Shown piece by piece: positions 10,466-20,126 of a stretch of 64,000 bases of DNA (the first letter of the stretch is position 1; each line of letters opens with the position of its first letter). The position numbers and the translations under genes were made by a program. Origin of the DNA: Anomaloglossus baeobatrachus (Eukaryota > Chordata > Amphibia > Anura > Aromobatidae); contig NC_134361.1 of NCBI RefSeq assembly GCF_048569485.1, positions 173,320,492 to 173,384,491 on the forward strand. The letters are read 5' to 3'. The notes beneath the pieces were generated by a model, which did no database searches, was not told where the DNA came from, and saw only the letters and a list, made by a program, of their open reading frames with translations.

Positions 10466-10689
10466 GGTTCCCAGAGTTCCTGGGTTATCTCAGAGCCATC
10501 CAGCTCTATAGTCTCCGCCTAACCCTCAGGTGCCAGCAGCTCCTTTGTCATCTGGAGCACGGTGGGCCCCGACTGGCGATTAGGATATATACCCCCTGGT
10601 CTTAATCTGCCGGTCCCCCCGTAACAGTAGGTCTGCTGTGGACATATTGCAACAATCTTGCAAGATAACAGAGAGCAGTAGAGATGGGT

Positions 10690-10810
10690 TTCAAAGCTGC
10701 GCCAATGACCAACAGATCATGAAAGCTTAAGATTAATGTTGCTTTATTTCATGCACAGGTCTACGCGTTTCAGGAGATCACTTGAGATTTGATGAGGGAA
10801 TTTTTTTAAT
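10690..10810 (-). repeat. Degenerate ACGCGTTTC repeat piece, possibly Penelope-derived
   Basis: The minus strand carries GAAACGCGT (10763-10771), as in the hammerhead-like copies near 3.1 kb. The CTGANGA box is absent, so it cannot be called a ribozyme. No clear ends. Confidence 0.3.
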
Positions 10811-10977
10811 GACCAAAAAATTTAGTTTGTGATAAAATATTAATGACTGAGATAATTTGAATAAATTTGGTAATTTATTTTCATGCAGAAAGTCCTGTTT
10901 CTGTGCACCGCTTATCCTTGGAACATCCCAGATGGTTGAATTGGGGAGCTGATGCATGTTTTTTACGCTTTACGGGG

Positions 10978-11390
10978 ATATATATACCAGGATGGGCCCA
11001 GGATGAGGACCTTACATAACAAGATGAGGCCCAGAATGAAGACATATATACTAGGATGGGTCAAGGATGGGGACCATGTATACCAGGATGGGTCCCAGGA
11101 TGGGAACATACATACCAGGATGGGCCCAGGATGGAGAAATATATACCAGGATGAGGCCAGGATGGGGACATATCTACCAGGATTGGGGCCAGAATGGGGT
11201 CATAAATACCAGGATGGCGAACATATATACCATGATAGGCTAAGGATGAGGTCATTTTATACCAGGATGGAGGACATATTTACCAGGTTGGGGACATATA
11301 TACCAGAATAGGAGATATATATACCAGGATGGTGACATATATACCAGAATGGGGGACATATTTACCAGGAAGTGGCCCAGGATGAGGGAC
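10978..11390 (+). repeat. Degenerate tandem repeat, about 30 bp
   Basis: Many copies of a TATACCAGGATGGGCCCAGGA-like unit with variable spacing. Short related stretches occur at 2495-2580 and, inverted, at about 46870-46975. Confidence 0.8.
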
Positions 11391-11415
11391 ATTAGTATAT
11401 GATGGGGAACATTAC

Positions 11416-12520
11416 TGTGCCGCCCCCGTGGAAGCAACCGAGCTGCTCGGATCTGGGTCGCTGTGGCTCGAGGGTCTCCGGACCCGGGGGTCATGCGGCT
11501 ACTCAAATATAAGGGGAAAATTTACAGGGGAATTGGTATGTAGTTTGTGACGTGTGGAGTACGGTAATTTGGGGAGTACCGCCGCTGCCGTTGGGAGTAC
11601 TCGGGGTGATGAAGTGGGGCAGCAAGGTGTTGTAACCCTCCACGGGTAGGGAGGTGCCTCGGGACTCGGTGAGGGGTGCCATGGGGTGCAGGGGTCACTC
11701 TCTTACTCAGTTCATAAGCAGACACTGACAACTGGGTAAACCAAGTCTCTGGGTACCGCTGCCACTGAGGGGAGCTCGTCCGGGTCCTGTCCCCAATGGT
11801 GCTGCCTGGTGATCCGTGACCTGCCTCCTGGCACTTAGATTGACTTCAACTTGATGGCCTGGTAGCATCGAACTAGCCGGGCCCCACTCCCTACTATGGC
11901 TAAGTATGGGAGATTGCTCTCAGGGCTCACGCTTGGGATTTTTTTGGACCATTTTGGATTGGAAATTACTATCCCCCTCGTTGCGCTAGTGCCCCGATTC
12001 TGGAGCGGGTGGGAACAGGTCATAAAGGCTCCGTTCTCCTCAGGTGAATTGTCGGGTTGCCTGAAGCTACTCCCCGACCTAGGGTCCGTGTACCCCGTCA
12101 TGACTTGGTGATAGTGCTAGGCTGCCGGCTGTCCTCCTCGACAGTTCCAGTCCCCTTGCCCCAATCCCCTTCAACCGGGGGGGGTCTGACTCCTCTAGGC
12201 TCAGACCACCATCTGCAACCTAGACAGTTCCTTCAGGAGTCACCACTCCCGACTTCTTCTGAGCTCCTCACCGACTGACTACACTCCTCCTACACTCCTC
12301 ACCTCCCCTCCCTGACCCCCCAGGTGGGCGACTCTATTCCACTCAAGCCGTCCACTGGTGTGTCTGGTGGGTGTGATGCAGGGTGTATCTAGGATTTGAT
12401 TTGCTGTTGAAGGCAATGCCATTTAGTTAGGGACCCATAACCAAGAGGGAGGCGGAATACTGCACGGAAGGGCAGCTTGTGCAGTACTCTGTGATGACCT
12501 GATAGTCCAGGGGCGTCACA
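11416..12520 (+). mobile_element. TG...CA repeat with 4-bp TSD, copy C (solo-LTR-like)
   Basis: 1105 bp from TGTGCCGCCC to GGGCGTCACA. The flanks TTAC (11412-11415) and TTCC (12521-12524) suggest a 4-bp duplication with one change. Internal landmarks match copies A and B. Confidence 0.7.
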
Positions 12521-12589
12521 TTCCACCTTGGTTCAACGTAGCTCGTACTTAAGCTACAGGACCTCCAGAGATTTATTTGCATAACTGTA

Positions 12590-13542
12590 AAGGTCGCCCA
12601 CGTAGGGGACAGGCAAGGGAGGTGGGTAGTGTGAACAGAGAGAAGAATAGTTGCCCTCTAGCTGAGAGGAGCTTTGAGGAAGCTGGGAGTAGTGGCTCCC
12701 AGGGGAAAGCAGACTAGGTTGCAGACGGTGGTCTGGACCTAGAGGAGTCGGACCACCGGTCACAGGGGATTGAGGCTAGGTGCCTGGGACCTGTCAAAGA
12801 GGACGGTCAGAAGCCTGGTCTTATAACCGGTCAGGGACTGAAGGCACGTCAGGGTACACGGACCCTAGCTCGGGAGAAGCTTCAGGCAACCCGGCAATTA
12901 ACCTGCGGAGAACAGGGCTTTTATGGACTTTTTCCACTAGCTCAGAGATCGGGGGCACTAGCGCAATGAGGGGGAAAGTGCTTTACCCATAAGCAGCCCA
13001 CTGAAATCCCAAGCGTGAGCCCCTGAGATCAGGCTCCCTCACTTAGCCACAGTGGGCCTGGCAAGTGTCACGCTACCGCGCCACTGCAGAGAATTTAAAC
13101 TTTGTGCCAGGAGTCAGGTCATGGATCACCAGGCAGTACTGCAGGGAACGGGACCCGGACGAGTTCCCCTTTGAGAGGCAGTGGCACCCAGAGACTTGGT
13201 TTACCCGGTTGTCAGCATCTGCTTATTTGCTGAGTGAGTTCCTGAGTGACCCCCTGCACTGTGTCCCCGCATCACCATCCAGAGTCCCGGTGCCTACCCA
13301 TACCCATGGAGGGCAACGTCACCTAGCTCCCCCACTCCATCACACCGGGTACTCCCAACGGCAGTGGCAGTACTCCCAGTTACCACACACCACGGGTGGC
13401 GTCACAAACTATAACTCCCATGTAAATACACCCCTTTTACTTTAGAGTGTGGCCCCTAAGCCTTGGGGTCCGGAGACCCTCGAGCCACGAACAGACACTT
13501 ATCCCGGATCCGAGCGGTTCGATCTGCTGCTGGGGCGGCACA
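12590..13542 (-). mobile_element. TG...CA repeat, inverted copy D, one end missing
   Basis: On the minus strand it begins at 13542 with TGTGCCGCCCC and continues with the family landmarks. It stops near 12590, without the last 170 bp or so. It lies tail to tail with copy C, 70 bp away. Confidence 0.65.
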
Positions 13543-14639
13543 CGTTCCCGAAGAGAGATCCTGGATTCTGGCTTTTTCTGTGAGGGCCGATTGGTTGGTC
13601 AGGGCCTTCCATCATAAATTTCCTGGGAAACTTGTGCATCCAATGGCCTCCCTAAAAGAGGGGGTACGGCATGATCCCTCCACTCAGTGCGTCTAGAATG
13701 CAATAAGGGATTATATCCTGACTATGGTATCTGGTTTCCTGAGCTATCAGTGAGTTGAATGACAGAATAGTCGTCCATTCTGGTTCTAGGAAGTGCTGGG
13801 TTGTTCAGTTGCTCCATCTTCACAGTGATTGCCTAGCTACTTAGCTAAGCAGTCTATCCCAGAACCCTGCCAGTCATACATTCTGTTAGAGTGGTGCTGT
13901 TGGCCTGCATTCTTTTATCCTGCCTGCTCTGATAATTACCTGACCCCAGACCCATTGTCTGACTATTCCTCTCCTTGATCCCTGTACCTGATATGCTCTC
14001 CTGGTATTCTGACTCCAGACCATTACCTGACTATAACACCAATGTTAGATTAAGATCAATCCACACATGTACGAGCCAAAACAGGGAGAACATTAAAATA
14101 TTTTTTTATTGAGAAATATTATAAAGTACAGGAACCACATGTAGGGGAGCGTGCAGCAAACAGGGCAAACATAGCTCAAAATACATGAATCAACTAGTGA
14201 TGGTCAGATACAAAAGGGTCAGATAGGTATAAATTAAATATTACGTATACCGGAATAATAAATAATATATAAATACATTGTTAAAAAAAACCAGTACAAA
14301 TATCTACTAAAAAGGATACGGTAGAAAAAACACCAGAGACTCTATACCATCAAAACATAATAAATAAATATAATACTATATCGTATAAATACAAGTGTAC
14401 ACAAGATGTATATAGAAAAAAAGTGTCTAGTGCTTATATGAAAAATATCCAATATAAATACCAATACAGACTATACAAAAAATGTCTCAACCTGTATTCT
14501 GTATTATGGCCACAAGATGGCACTAAAGCATAACAAATCAAAAGTCAATGCCATGATTCCTTATTGTTATAGAAGAAAGTAAGCCTCATTACCATGTATG
14601 GCACCAAGACAAAATACACAAGGAACACATTATAGCAAA
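13543..14639. other. Non-coding stretch; AT-rich right part
   Basis: 13543-14050 has no recognisable feature. 14050-14640 is AT-rich and probably non-coding flank of the Penelope-like element whose terminal region follows; that link is inferred from position. No supported gene. Confidence 0.4.
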
Positions 14640-14800
14640 AATCTTGGCCCAATAGCTACTTCTGTGGTGAAGACAAGAGCTGCTCGGTCCCTCACCCTGA
14701 CGTGACGACTGTTTCGTGAACCTTCCTCAGGGTGCGTGTCTAGCTGAAAAGGAAGTGAGCTTTATAGCCCCCTTGTCCAATAGGGCTGCATCTAAACGGT
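14640..14800 (-). mobile_element. Penelope-like terminal region with promoter and hammerhead-like core
   Basis: Read on the minus strand it has a CTATAAA box (14761-14767), then CTGAGGA (14724-14730), a short variable stretch, and GAAAC ending at 14711. CACCCTGA and TCAGGGTG on the two sides pair perfectly (14693-14700 and 14727-14734). It lies downstream of the antisense Penelope-like coding region at 17.4-26.1 kb and probably belongs to it. Confidence 0.5.
14693..14734 (-). ncRNA. Hammerhead-like core, copy 3
   Basis: CTGAGGA, then eight bases, then GAAA, then C-AGTC-GTC, which could form a short stem III with C as the cleavage base. The outer pairing CACCCTGA/TCAGGGTG competes with the core, and stem II is very short. 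Activity is doubtful. Confidence 0.4.
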
Positions 14801-15334
14801 GATGCGTACTAAAAAGAGCCGCATACGGCGCATGCGCCCTCATATGATGCCGCACGGTGGAACTGACTTCCTGTGTGAGCGATGGACCGCCCGCTGTGTG
14901 TCACCGGCCAAAAGCCAACGGCACACTTGTGCAAATCCCAGTATCGCTCTTTCAGAAGTCCAGGCTCGCATCTTGGGGGCGCATGCGCACAGGCTAGAAA
15001 TGTAACGCTGGAAAGAGGAACCTAAGGAAATTTATATATCTAAAGTGAGCATACGTGAATATAATAACATTAGTGGGTGCATAAATGTGTAAAATGCTAC
15101 TTCAGTAATGACTAGATATTAATGTATTATAAAAATAAAATGTTTAATAAATATATTGAAATAGACAAATGGGGAAGTGAATGTACATACTAAATATATT
15201 CTATGCAATATTAAACATAATTATAATATATTACAACATATAAAAATAAATATAATATACTCCCTATTGCACAATAAATTATAAATATATAAATTAATAA
15301 ATTATATAAATACATAGGAATAAAAACACATATA

Positions 15335-16961
15335 CAGTACAGACCAAAAGTTTGGACACACCTGCTCATTCAAAGAGTTTTCTTTATTTTCATGACTCTG
15401 AAAATTGTAGATTCACATTGAAGGCATCAAAACTATGAATTAACACATGTGGAGTGAAATACTTAAGAAAAAAGTGTGAAACAACTGAAAATATGTCTTA
15501 TATTCTAGGTTCTTCAAAGTAGCCACCTTTTGCTTTGATTACTGCTTTGCACACTCTTGGCATTCTCTTGATGAGCTTCAAGAGGTAGTCACCGGAAATG
15601 GTTTTCCAACAGTCTTGAAGGAGTTCCCAAAGATGCTTAGCACTTGTTGGCCCTTTTGCCTTCACTCTGCGGTCCAGCTCACCCCAAACCATCTCGATTG
15701 GGTTCAGGTCTAGTGACTGTGGAGGCCAGGTCATCTGGTGTAGCACCCCATCACTCTCATTCTTAGTCAAATAGTCATTACACAGCCTGGAGGTGTGTTT
15801 GGGGTCATTGTCCTGTTGAAAAATAAATAATGGTCCAACTAAACGCAAACCGGATGGAATAGCATGCCGCTGCAAGATGCTGTGGTAGGCATGCTGGTTC
15901 AGTATGCCTTCAATTTTGAATAAATCCCCAACAGTGTCACCAGCAAAGCACCCTCACCACATCACACCATCACACCTCCTCCTCCATGCTTCACAGTGGG
16001 AACCAGGCATATAGAGTCCATCCGTTCACCTTTTCTGAGTCGCACAAAGACATGGTGGTTGGATCCAAAGATCTCAAATTTGGACTCATCAGACCAAAGC
16101 ACAGATATCCATTGGTCTAATGTCCATTCCTTGTGTTCTTTAGCCCAAACAAGTCTGTTCTGCTTGTTGCCTGTCCTTAGCAGTGGTTTCCTAGCAGCTA
16201 TTTTACCATGAAGGCCTGCTGCACAAAGTTTCCTCTTAACAGTTGTTCTAGAGATGTGTCTGCTGCTAGAACTCTGTGTGGCATTGACCTGGTCTCTAAT
16301 CTGAGCTGCTGTTAACCTTTCTGAGGCTGGTGATTTAGATAAACTTATCCTCCGCAGCAGAGGTGACTCTTGGTCTTCCTTTCCTGGGGCGGTCCTCATG
16401 TGAGCCAGTTTCTATGTAGAGTTTGATGGTTTTTGCCACTGCACTTGGGGACACACAATTTTCACAATTTTTAGTACTGACTGACCTTCATTTCTTAAAG
16501 TAATGATGGCCACTCATTTTTCTTTACTTAGCTGCTTTTTTCTTGCCATCATACAAATTCTAACAGTCTATTCAGTAGGACTATCAGCTGTGTATCCACC
16601 AGACTTCTGTACAACACAACTGATGGTCCCAACCCCATTTATAAGGCAAGAAATCCCACTTATTAAACCTGACAGGGCACACCTGGGAAGTGAAAACCAT
16701 TTCCGGTGACGACCTCTTGAAGCTCATCAAGAGAATGCCAAGTGTGCAAAGCGGTAATCAAAGCAAAAGGTGGCTACTTTGAAGCACTTAGAATGTAAGA
16801 CATATTTTCAGTTGTTTCACACTTTTTTTTGTTAAGTATTTCATTCCACATGTGTTAATTCATAGTTTTGATGCCTTCAATGTGAATCTACAATTTTCAG
16901 TCATGAAAATAAAGAAAACTCTTTGAATGAGAAGGTGTGTCCAAACTTTTTGTCTGTACTG
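15335..16961 (-). mobile_element. Tc1-family element with long (about 265 bp) inverted repeats
   Basis: A 1627-bp element between TA dinucleotides (15333-15334 and 16962-16963). Its ends read CAGTACAGACMAAAAGTTTG. The inverted repeats run far inwards, to about 15600 and 16695, so the transposase C-terminal codons are present twice in opposite orientation. It lies in AT-rich sequence that is probably the non-coding flank of the Penelope-like element. Confidence 0.9.
15498..16399 (-). pseudogene. Tc1-family transposase, broken
   Basis: The N-terminal part (16399-15962) has the HTH tail, RTTVKRKL, WSDESKF (first catalytic D) and KHGGGGVMV. A stop (TGA at 15962-15964, in the place of a conserved tryptophan) and a frame change separate it from the C-terminal part (15875-15498). 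That part holds QQDNDPKHT (second D) and NPIEMVW (catalytic E). All three catalytic residues are kept, but the frame is not continuous. The true N-terminus, around 16540, is further damaged. Confidence 0.88.
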
Positions 16962-17389
16962 TACATACGGACAAATACAATTTCATACATAAACATGTGC
17001 ATAATGAATACATATAAATACAACCTTAAACATGAACATATACAAATACATACATGTAAAAATATGAACATGTGCATAAAAAATATATAAATATTCCCAC
17101 ATTATAACTGTCTACATAAAGTGAAAATGGTGAGGGAAAAAAAACATAAAGTGCTAAGACACACTAAATACCGTAAACCCTAAAATGGCCCAATATAATG
17201 CGTAAATACAATACAGAAATTACACAAAGATAGCAAAAACCACACTAATGAAATATGACAAATCCCCCTAAAATTAGCGACAAAAGGTTAGCCAATGCCG
17301 CGATAAAAGCCGACTTCAACCACCCGGGATGGAATATTCAGGTCATGATGCAGACTGACCATAATGCATTGGTAAGTAAATTCAAAGCC
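16962..17389. other. AT-rich non-coding stretch
   Basis: Continues the AT-rich sequence on the far side of the Tc1. It is probably the 3' non-coding part of the antisense Penelope-like element. No gene seen. Confidence 0.4.
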
Positions 17390-18178
17390 TCACTGTACAA
17401 AAAGAATACTGTGAAAATAAACAAAATAATGCATTAAAACCAGAAAGTTAAAAACCTCCCACCCACCCTTAAAACACCAATAATGCAAGGAAAAGACAAA
17501 CATTAATGAAACGGCCCCCAAGCAATTAATCCACTTACTTTTCATTTTGGCAAGTGTTTTACCCAAATTTCCCCCTCTAATACCTAACATAACCTGATCA
17601 ATTGCTTTAATTTTTAATATATGAGGATTGCTATTGTGGAACTGTTTAAAATGTGGTGGCAAAGTCTTTAACGCTGTAGATTCATCAGCAACCTTCGCCT
17701 TCTCAATATCTCTGCAGTGTTCTTGATTTCTAACTTTCAATTCTCGAGTGGTGAACCCAACATAAATTTTGTTACATGGGCACTCACCCACAAAGATCAC
17801 CCCTTTAGAAGAACAAGTCAAATGCTTCCTGATTTCAAATCTTTTAGACCCATCAAAATTAGAAAAAGTTTTGGACTTCACAAGATTAGCGCAAGCTTTG
17901 AAGGAGCCACAAGGGAAAAAAACTAAATCAAACTGTGATATTTTGGGTTTACAAACCTGATTGGAATCATAATGGCTATGTGTGATGGTGGAATATGGGG
18001 GTTGTGTATAATTTTGTGTAGGTTCGTATTTTAGTTGTGCTGCTCTGTGCATTCTGTGTACATTGTCCTGTTTGCCGCTTAATACCTCCCCTTCCGGGCT
18101 TTTGTTCCTAAGTATGGGGGAGGGGGTCTTTGATAGCCTTTCCAAATCTGTCTCTTGCCATAGCTTCTATACTCAAAT
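17390..18178 (-). pseudogene. Penelope-like element, linker and GIY-YIG endonuclease region (relic)
   Basis: The minus-strand reading ends with a GIY-YIG nuclease: CPCNKIYVGFTTRELKVR followed by EHCRD, then KQFHNSN and MKSKWI near the C-terminus. This module cuts DNA for target-primed insertion in canonical Penelope-like elements. It lies C-terminal of the reverse transcriptase, whose pieces occur at 18.8-19.4 and 25.2-25.7 kb. The element is a relic with several interruptions and three large insertions. Confidence 0.85.
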
Positions 18179-18181
18179 CTA

Positions 18182-18806
18182 CAGTGTTTTTTTCAAAAAT
18201 AAGCCCTCCCCCAAAAATAAGCCCCCGCAGGGATTTTCAGCATTTTCGCAGCAAGACTTAGATATAATCCCTTCCCCAAAAATAAGCCCTAGTCGCGATT
18301 CAATAATGAAGTGTCCAAGCAGCTCACACCGAGAGCAATACCGCAGATCCAGGATGTGGGGCACCTAAAACAACGGATACAGGAGGCCTTTTGTAGCATT
18401 TCTTCTGAGTTATTGCTCTCGGTGTGTCAAGAGTGGGAGAAGAGAATCACGTTTACAATTCAACACAATGGACAGCACTTTGAGCACATCCTTTAGTGGG
18501 TTACTGGTGTTGTTCCATGTCACAAACGTGTCAATAACTTGATGATGAATAAAGCTATGTTAAAAATGAGCACACCATTGTTTTTCTTGTAAAATTCTCC
18601 ATGTTTGATGTGTCACATGACCCCCTTCCCATTGAAAAAAGTTAAAGTTGAATTCAAAATGGTGGCTTTGCAGATGGCCACCATGGACGTCACCCAGCCT
18701 CAAATGTTTGGCCCCCTCCCATGTACTAATATGACACATACAGTAAGGTGATATCAGCAACCACTTCCATTTTATCAGGGTGTATCCAAACTTATGGCAC
18801 TTCCTG
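18182..18806 (+). mobile_element. Deleted mariner-type element
   Basis: It lies between TA dinucleotides (18180-18181 and 18807-18808) inside the Penelope-like sequence. A plus-strand reading at 18311-18496 looks like the C-terminus of a mariner-type transposase (HLKQRIQEAFCSISSELL, then HNGQHFEHIL). The outer ends share only CAG, so it may be a composite: the left 130 bp hold CAAAAATAAGCCC repeats typical of another small mariner MITE. Confidence 0.55.
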
Positions 18807-19440
18807 TAGATAAAAAAACATCAATTGTAGTTTTAATCTGTATATCCAAAAAATCCAGTTTTGGACACTTTTGAAGGAAAGTTTAATATTCAAAGACTTA
18901 TTGTGAAAAGCATTCATAACATCCTGATGATCAGTTATGGTACCATCCAATATAAACAGGATGTCGTCAATATAATGAATCCAATTATTAATATTGCAAA
19001 ATCCCGGTATGGTCTCATCAAAAATACGTTGCGCCCCCATGTGCCTAAAAACACATTTGCAGGTCGCCCTCATCGCGGTACCCTGTGTTTACAAATAGAT
19101 ATGGTTGTTAAAGGATAAACAAATTATGTGTCAGAACAAACCTGAGCAGGATAAGGAGTTCCACCATAGGTTTCTCAATTGAACTGTTCTGGAGAAAAAA
19201 TGCAACCGCCTTTAAGCCATCAGGATGACATATTGAAGTGTACAGGGACTCAATATCAGCTGTTACTAACACCATATCTGCAGTAAGTTGGATATGATCC
19301 AATCTACCCAAAGCCGATGTCGTGTCCCTGATATACGACAGCAAAAAATGGCAACAAGCGGTTTTAAATAAAAATCAATAATGTCACACACAATTTCACA
19401 AAGCCCCCATTACCTGCCACTATAGGACATCTTAGAGGAT
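18807..19440 (-). pseudogene. Penelope-like element, reverse transcriptase core (relic)
   Basis: Minus-strand readings contain DIESLYTSI (the aspartate of RT motif A) and HYIDDILFI (the YxDD box of motif C). These are spaced and ordered as in Penelope-like RTs. The region is separated from its N-terminal half by the Gypsy insertion at 19446-25178. Confidence 0.82.
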
Positions 19441-19445
19441 CTATG

Positions 19446-20090
19446 TGTCAGGTTTCCGGGTTTTCCAGTCCTCTTTTGAAAAAGCTTGCCCTCGGTTAAC
19501 ATGGAGTTTTGTGTTCTGTTGCCCTACTTCCTGTCCAGCTGCTTAAAAGGCCGCCTCTAAGCTTAGTCCAGTGCCTGAGTATACTGCTTGCTGTGTGCTC
19601 CTGCTTTGCTGCTGCTGCTACTTGATTACCTTTGGATCCTCCTGGAAATCTACCGACCGACTCTGGACCATACCCGGTTTCTTCAAACTGTGCCCGGACT
19701 CCGTCTGCCGTCTTTTGTCAGCACGTCTGCCCGGTTTCTTCCGGTTCATAACCATTCTGGACTTTCATTCCGTACGGACACTTCTGGACTTTACCGCTTG
19801 CCCCTTGTGTCCCGGCTGCGGCGCATTTAGGCCTTCCGGGGTTGATTGCCGGACAGTCCCTGTATAGGGGTTCGCTCTGGTGGTCTCCCTGGGGGAGTCC
19901 GGTGCGTGGCCCCGGGAATCCCCTTCGCTCCGTTTCAGAAAGGTATTTTTTTTGTGTTTGTTATACTGTGTATTTCCGTTGTGTATCTACCGTGGTTACA
20001 TATCATAAAAACATCTTGTACCACAAACTCGTCTCTGGCTGTCATTGCCCTAACGCTATCGAAATCCTCAAAACATACAATAGTATTACA
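19446..20090 (+). repeat. 5' LTR of the Gypsy element
   Basis: Begins TGTCAGG and ends ATTACA. A TTAAAA box at 19543-19548 lies 30 bp upstream of GCCTGAGTATA (19573-19583), the probable start of the transcript and of the R region. Confidence 0.92.
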
Positions 20091-20102
20091 TTATACTCAG
20101 GC
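20091..20102 (+). other. Probable primer-binding site of the Gypsy element, self-complementary type
   Basis: The bases directly after the 5' LTR (TTATACTCAGGC) are complementary over 11 positions to GCCTGAGTATA inside the LTR, where transcription probably starts. This matches the self-priming described for Tf1 and sushi-type chromoviruses rather than tRNA priming. Confidence 0.6.
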
Positions 20103-20126
20103 CCATAAGAGGATTTCGCTGGGGCA

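Larger units (their letters stand above)
8918..10626 (+). mobile_element. Solo-LTR-like fossil with promoter and repeat arrays
   Basis: A 1709-bp element with ends TGTTACG and CGTAACA (TG...CA, 7-bp inverted). The flanks are ATAGG (8913-8917) and GTAGG (10627-10631), an imperfect 5-bp duplication. It holds a TATA box with an upstream inverted CCAAT, five p53-type half-sites upstream of it, and two tandem arrays downstream. No internal retroviral coding region is present, so it reads as a solo LTR of an endogenous retro-element. The family is not recognised. Confidence 0.62.

Noticed and set aside
10763-10800. Possible hammerhead near ACGCGTTTC
   Set aside because: GAAACGCGT is present on the minus strand, but no CTGANGA box precedes it at a suitable distance.
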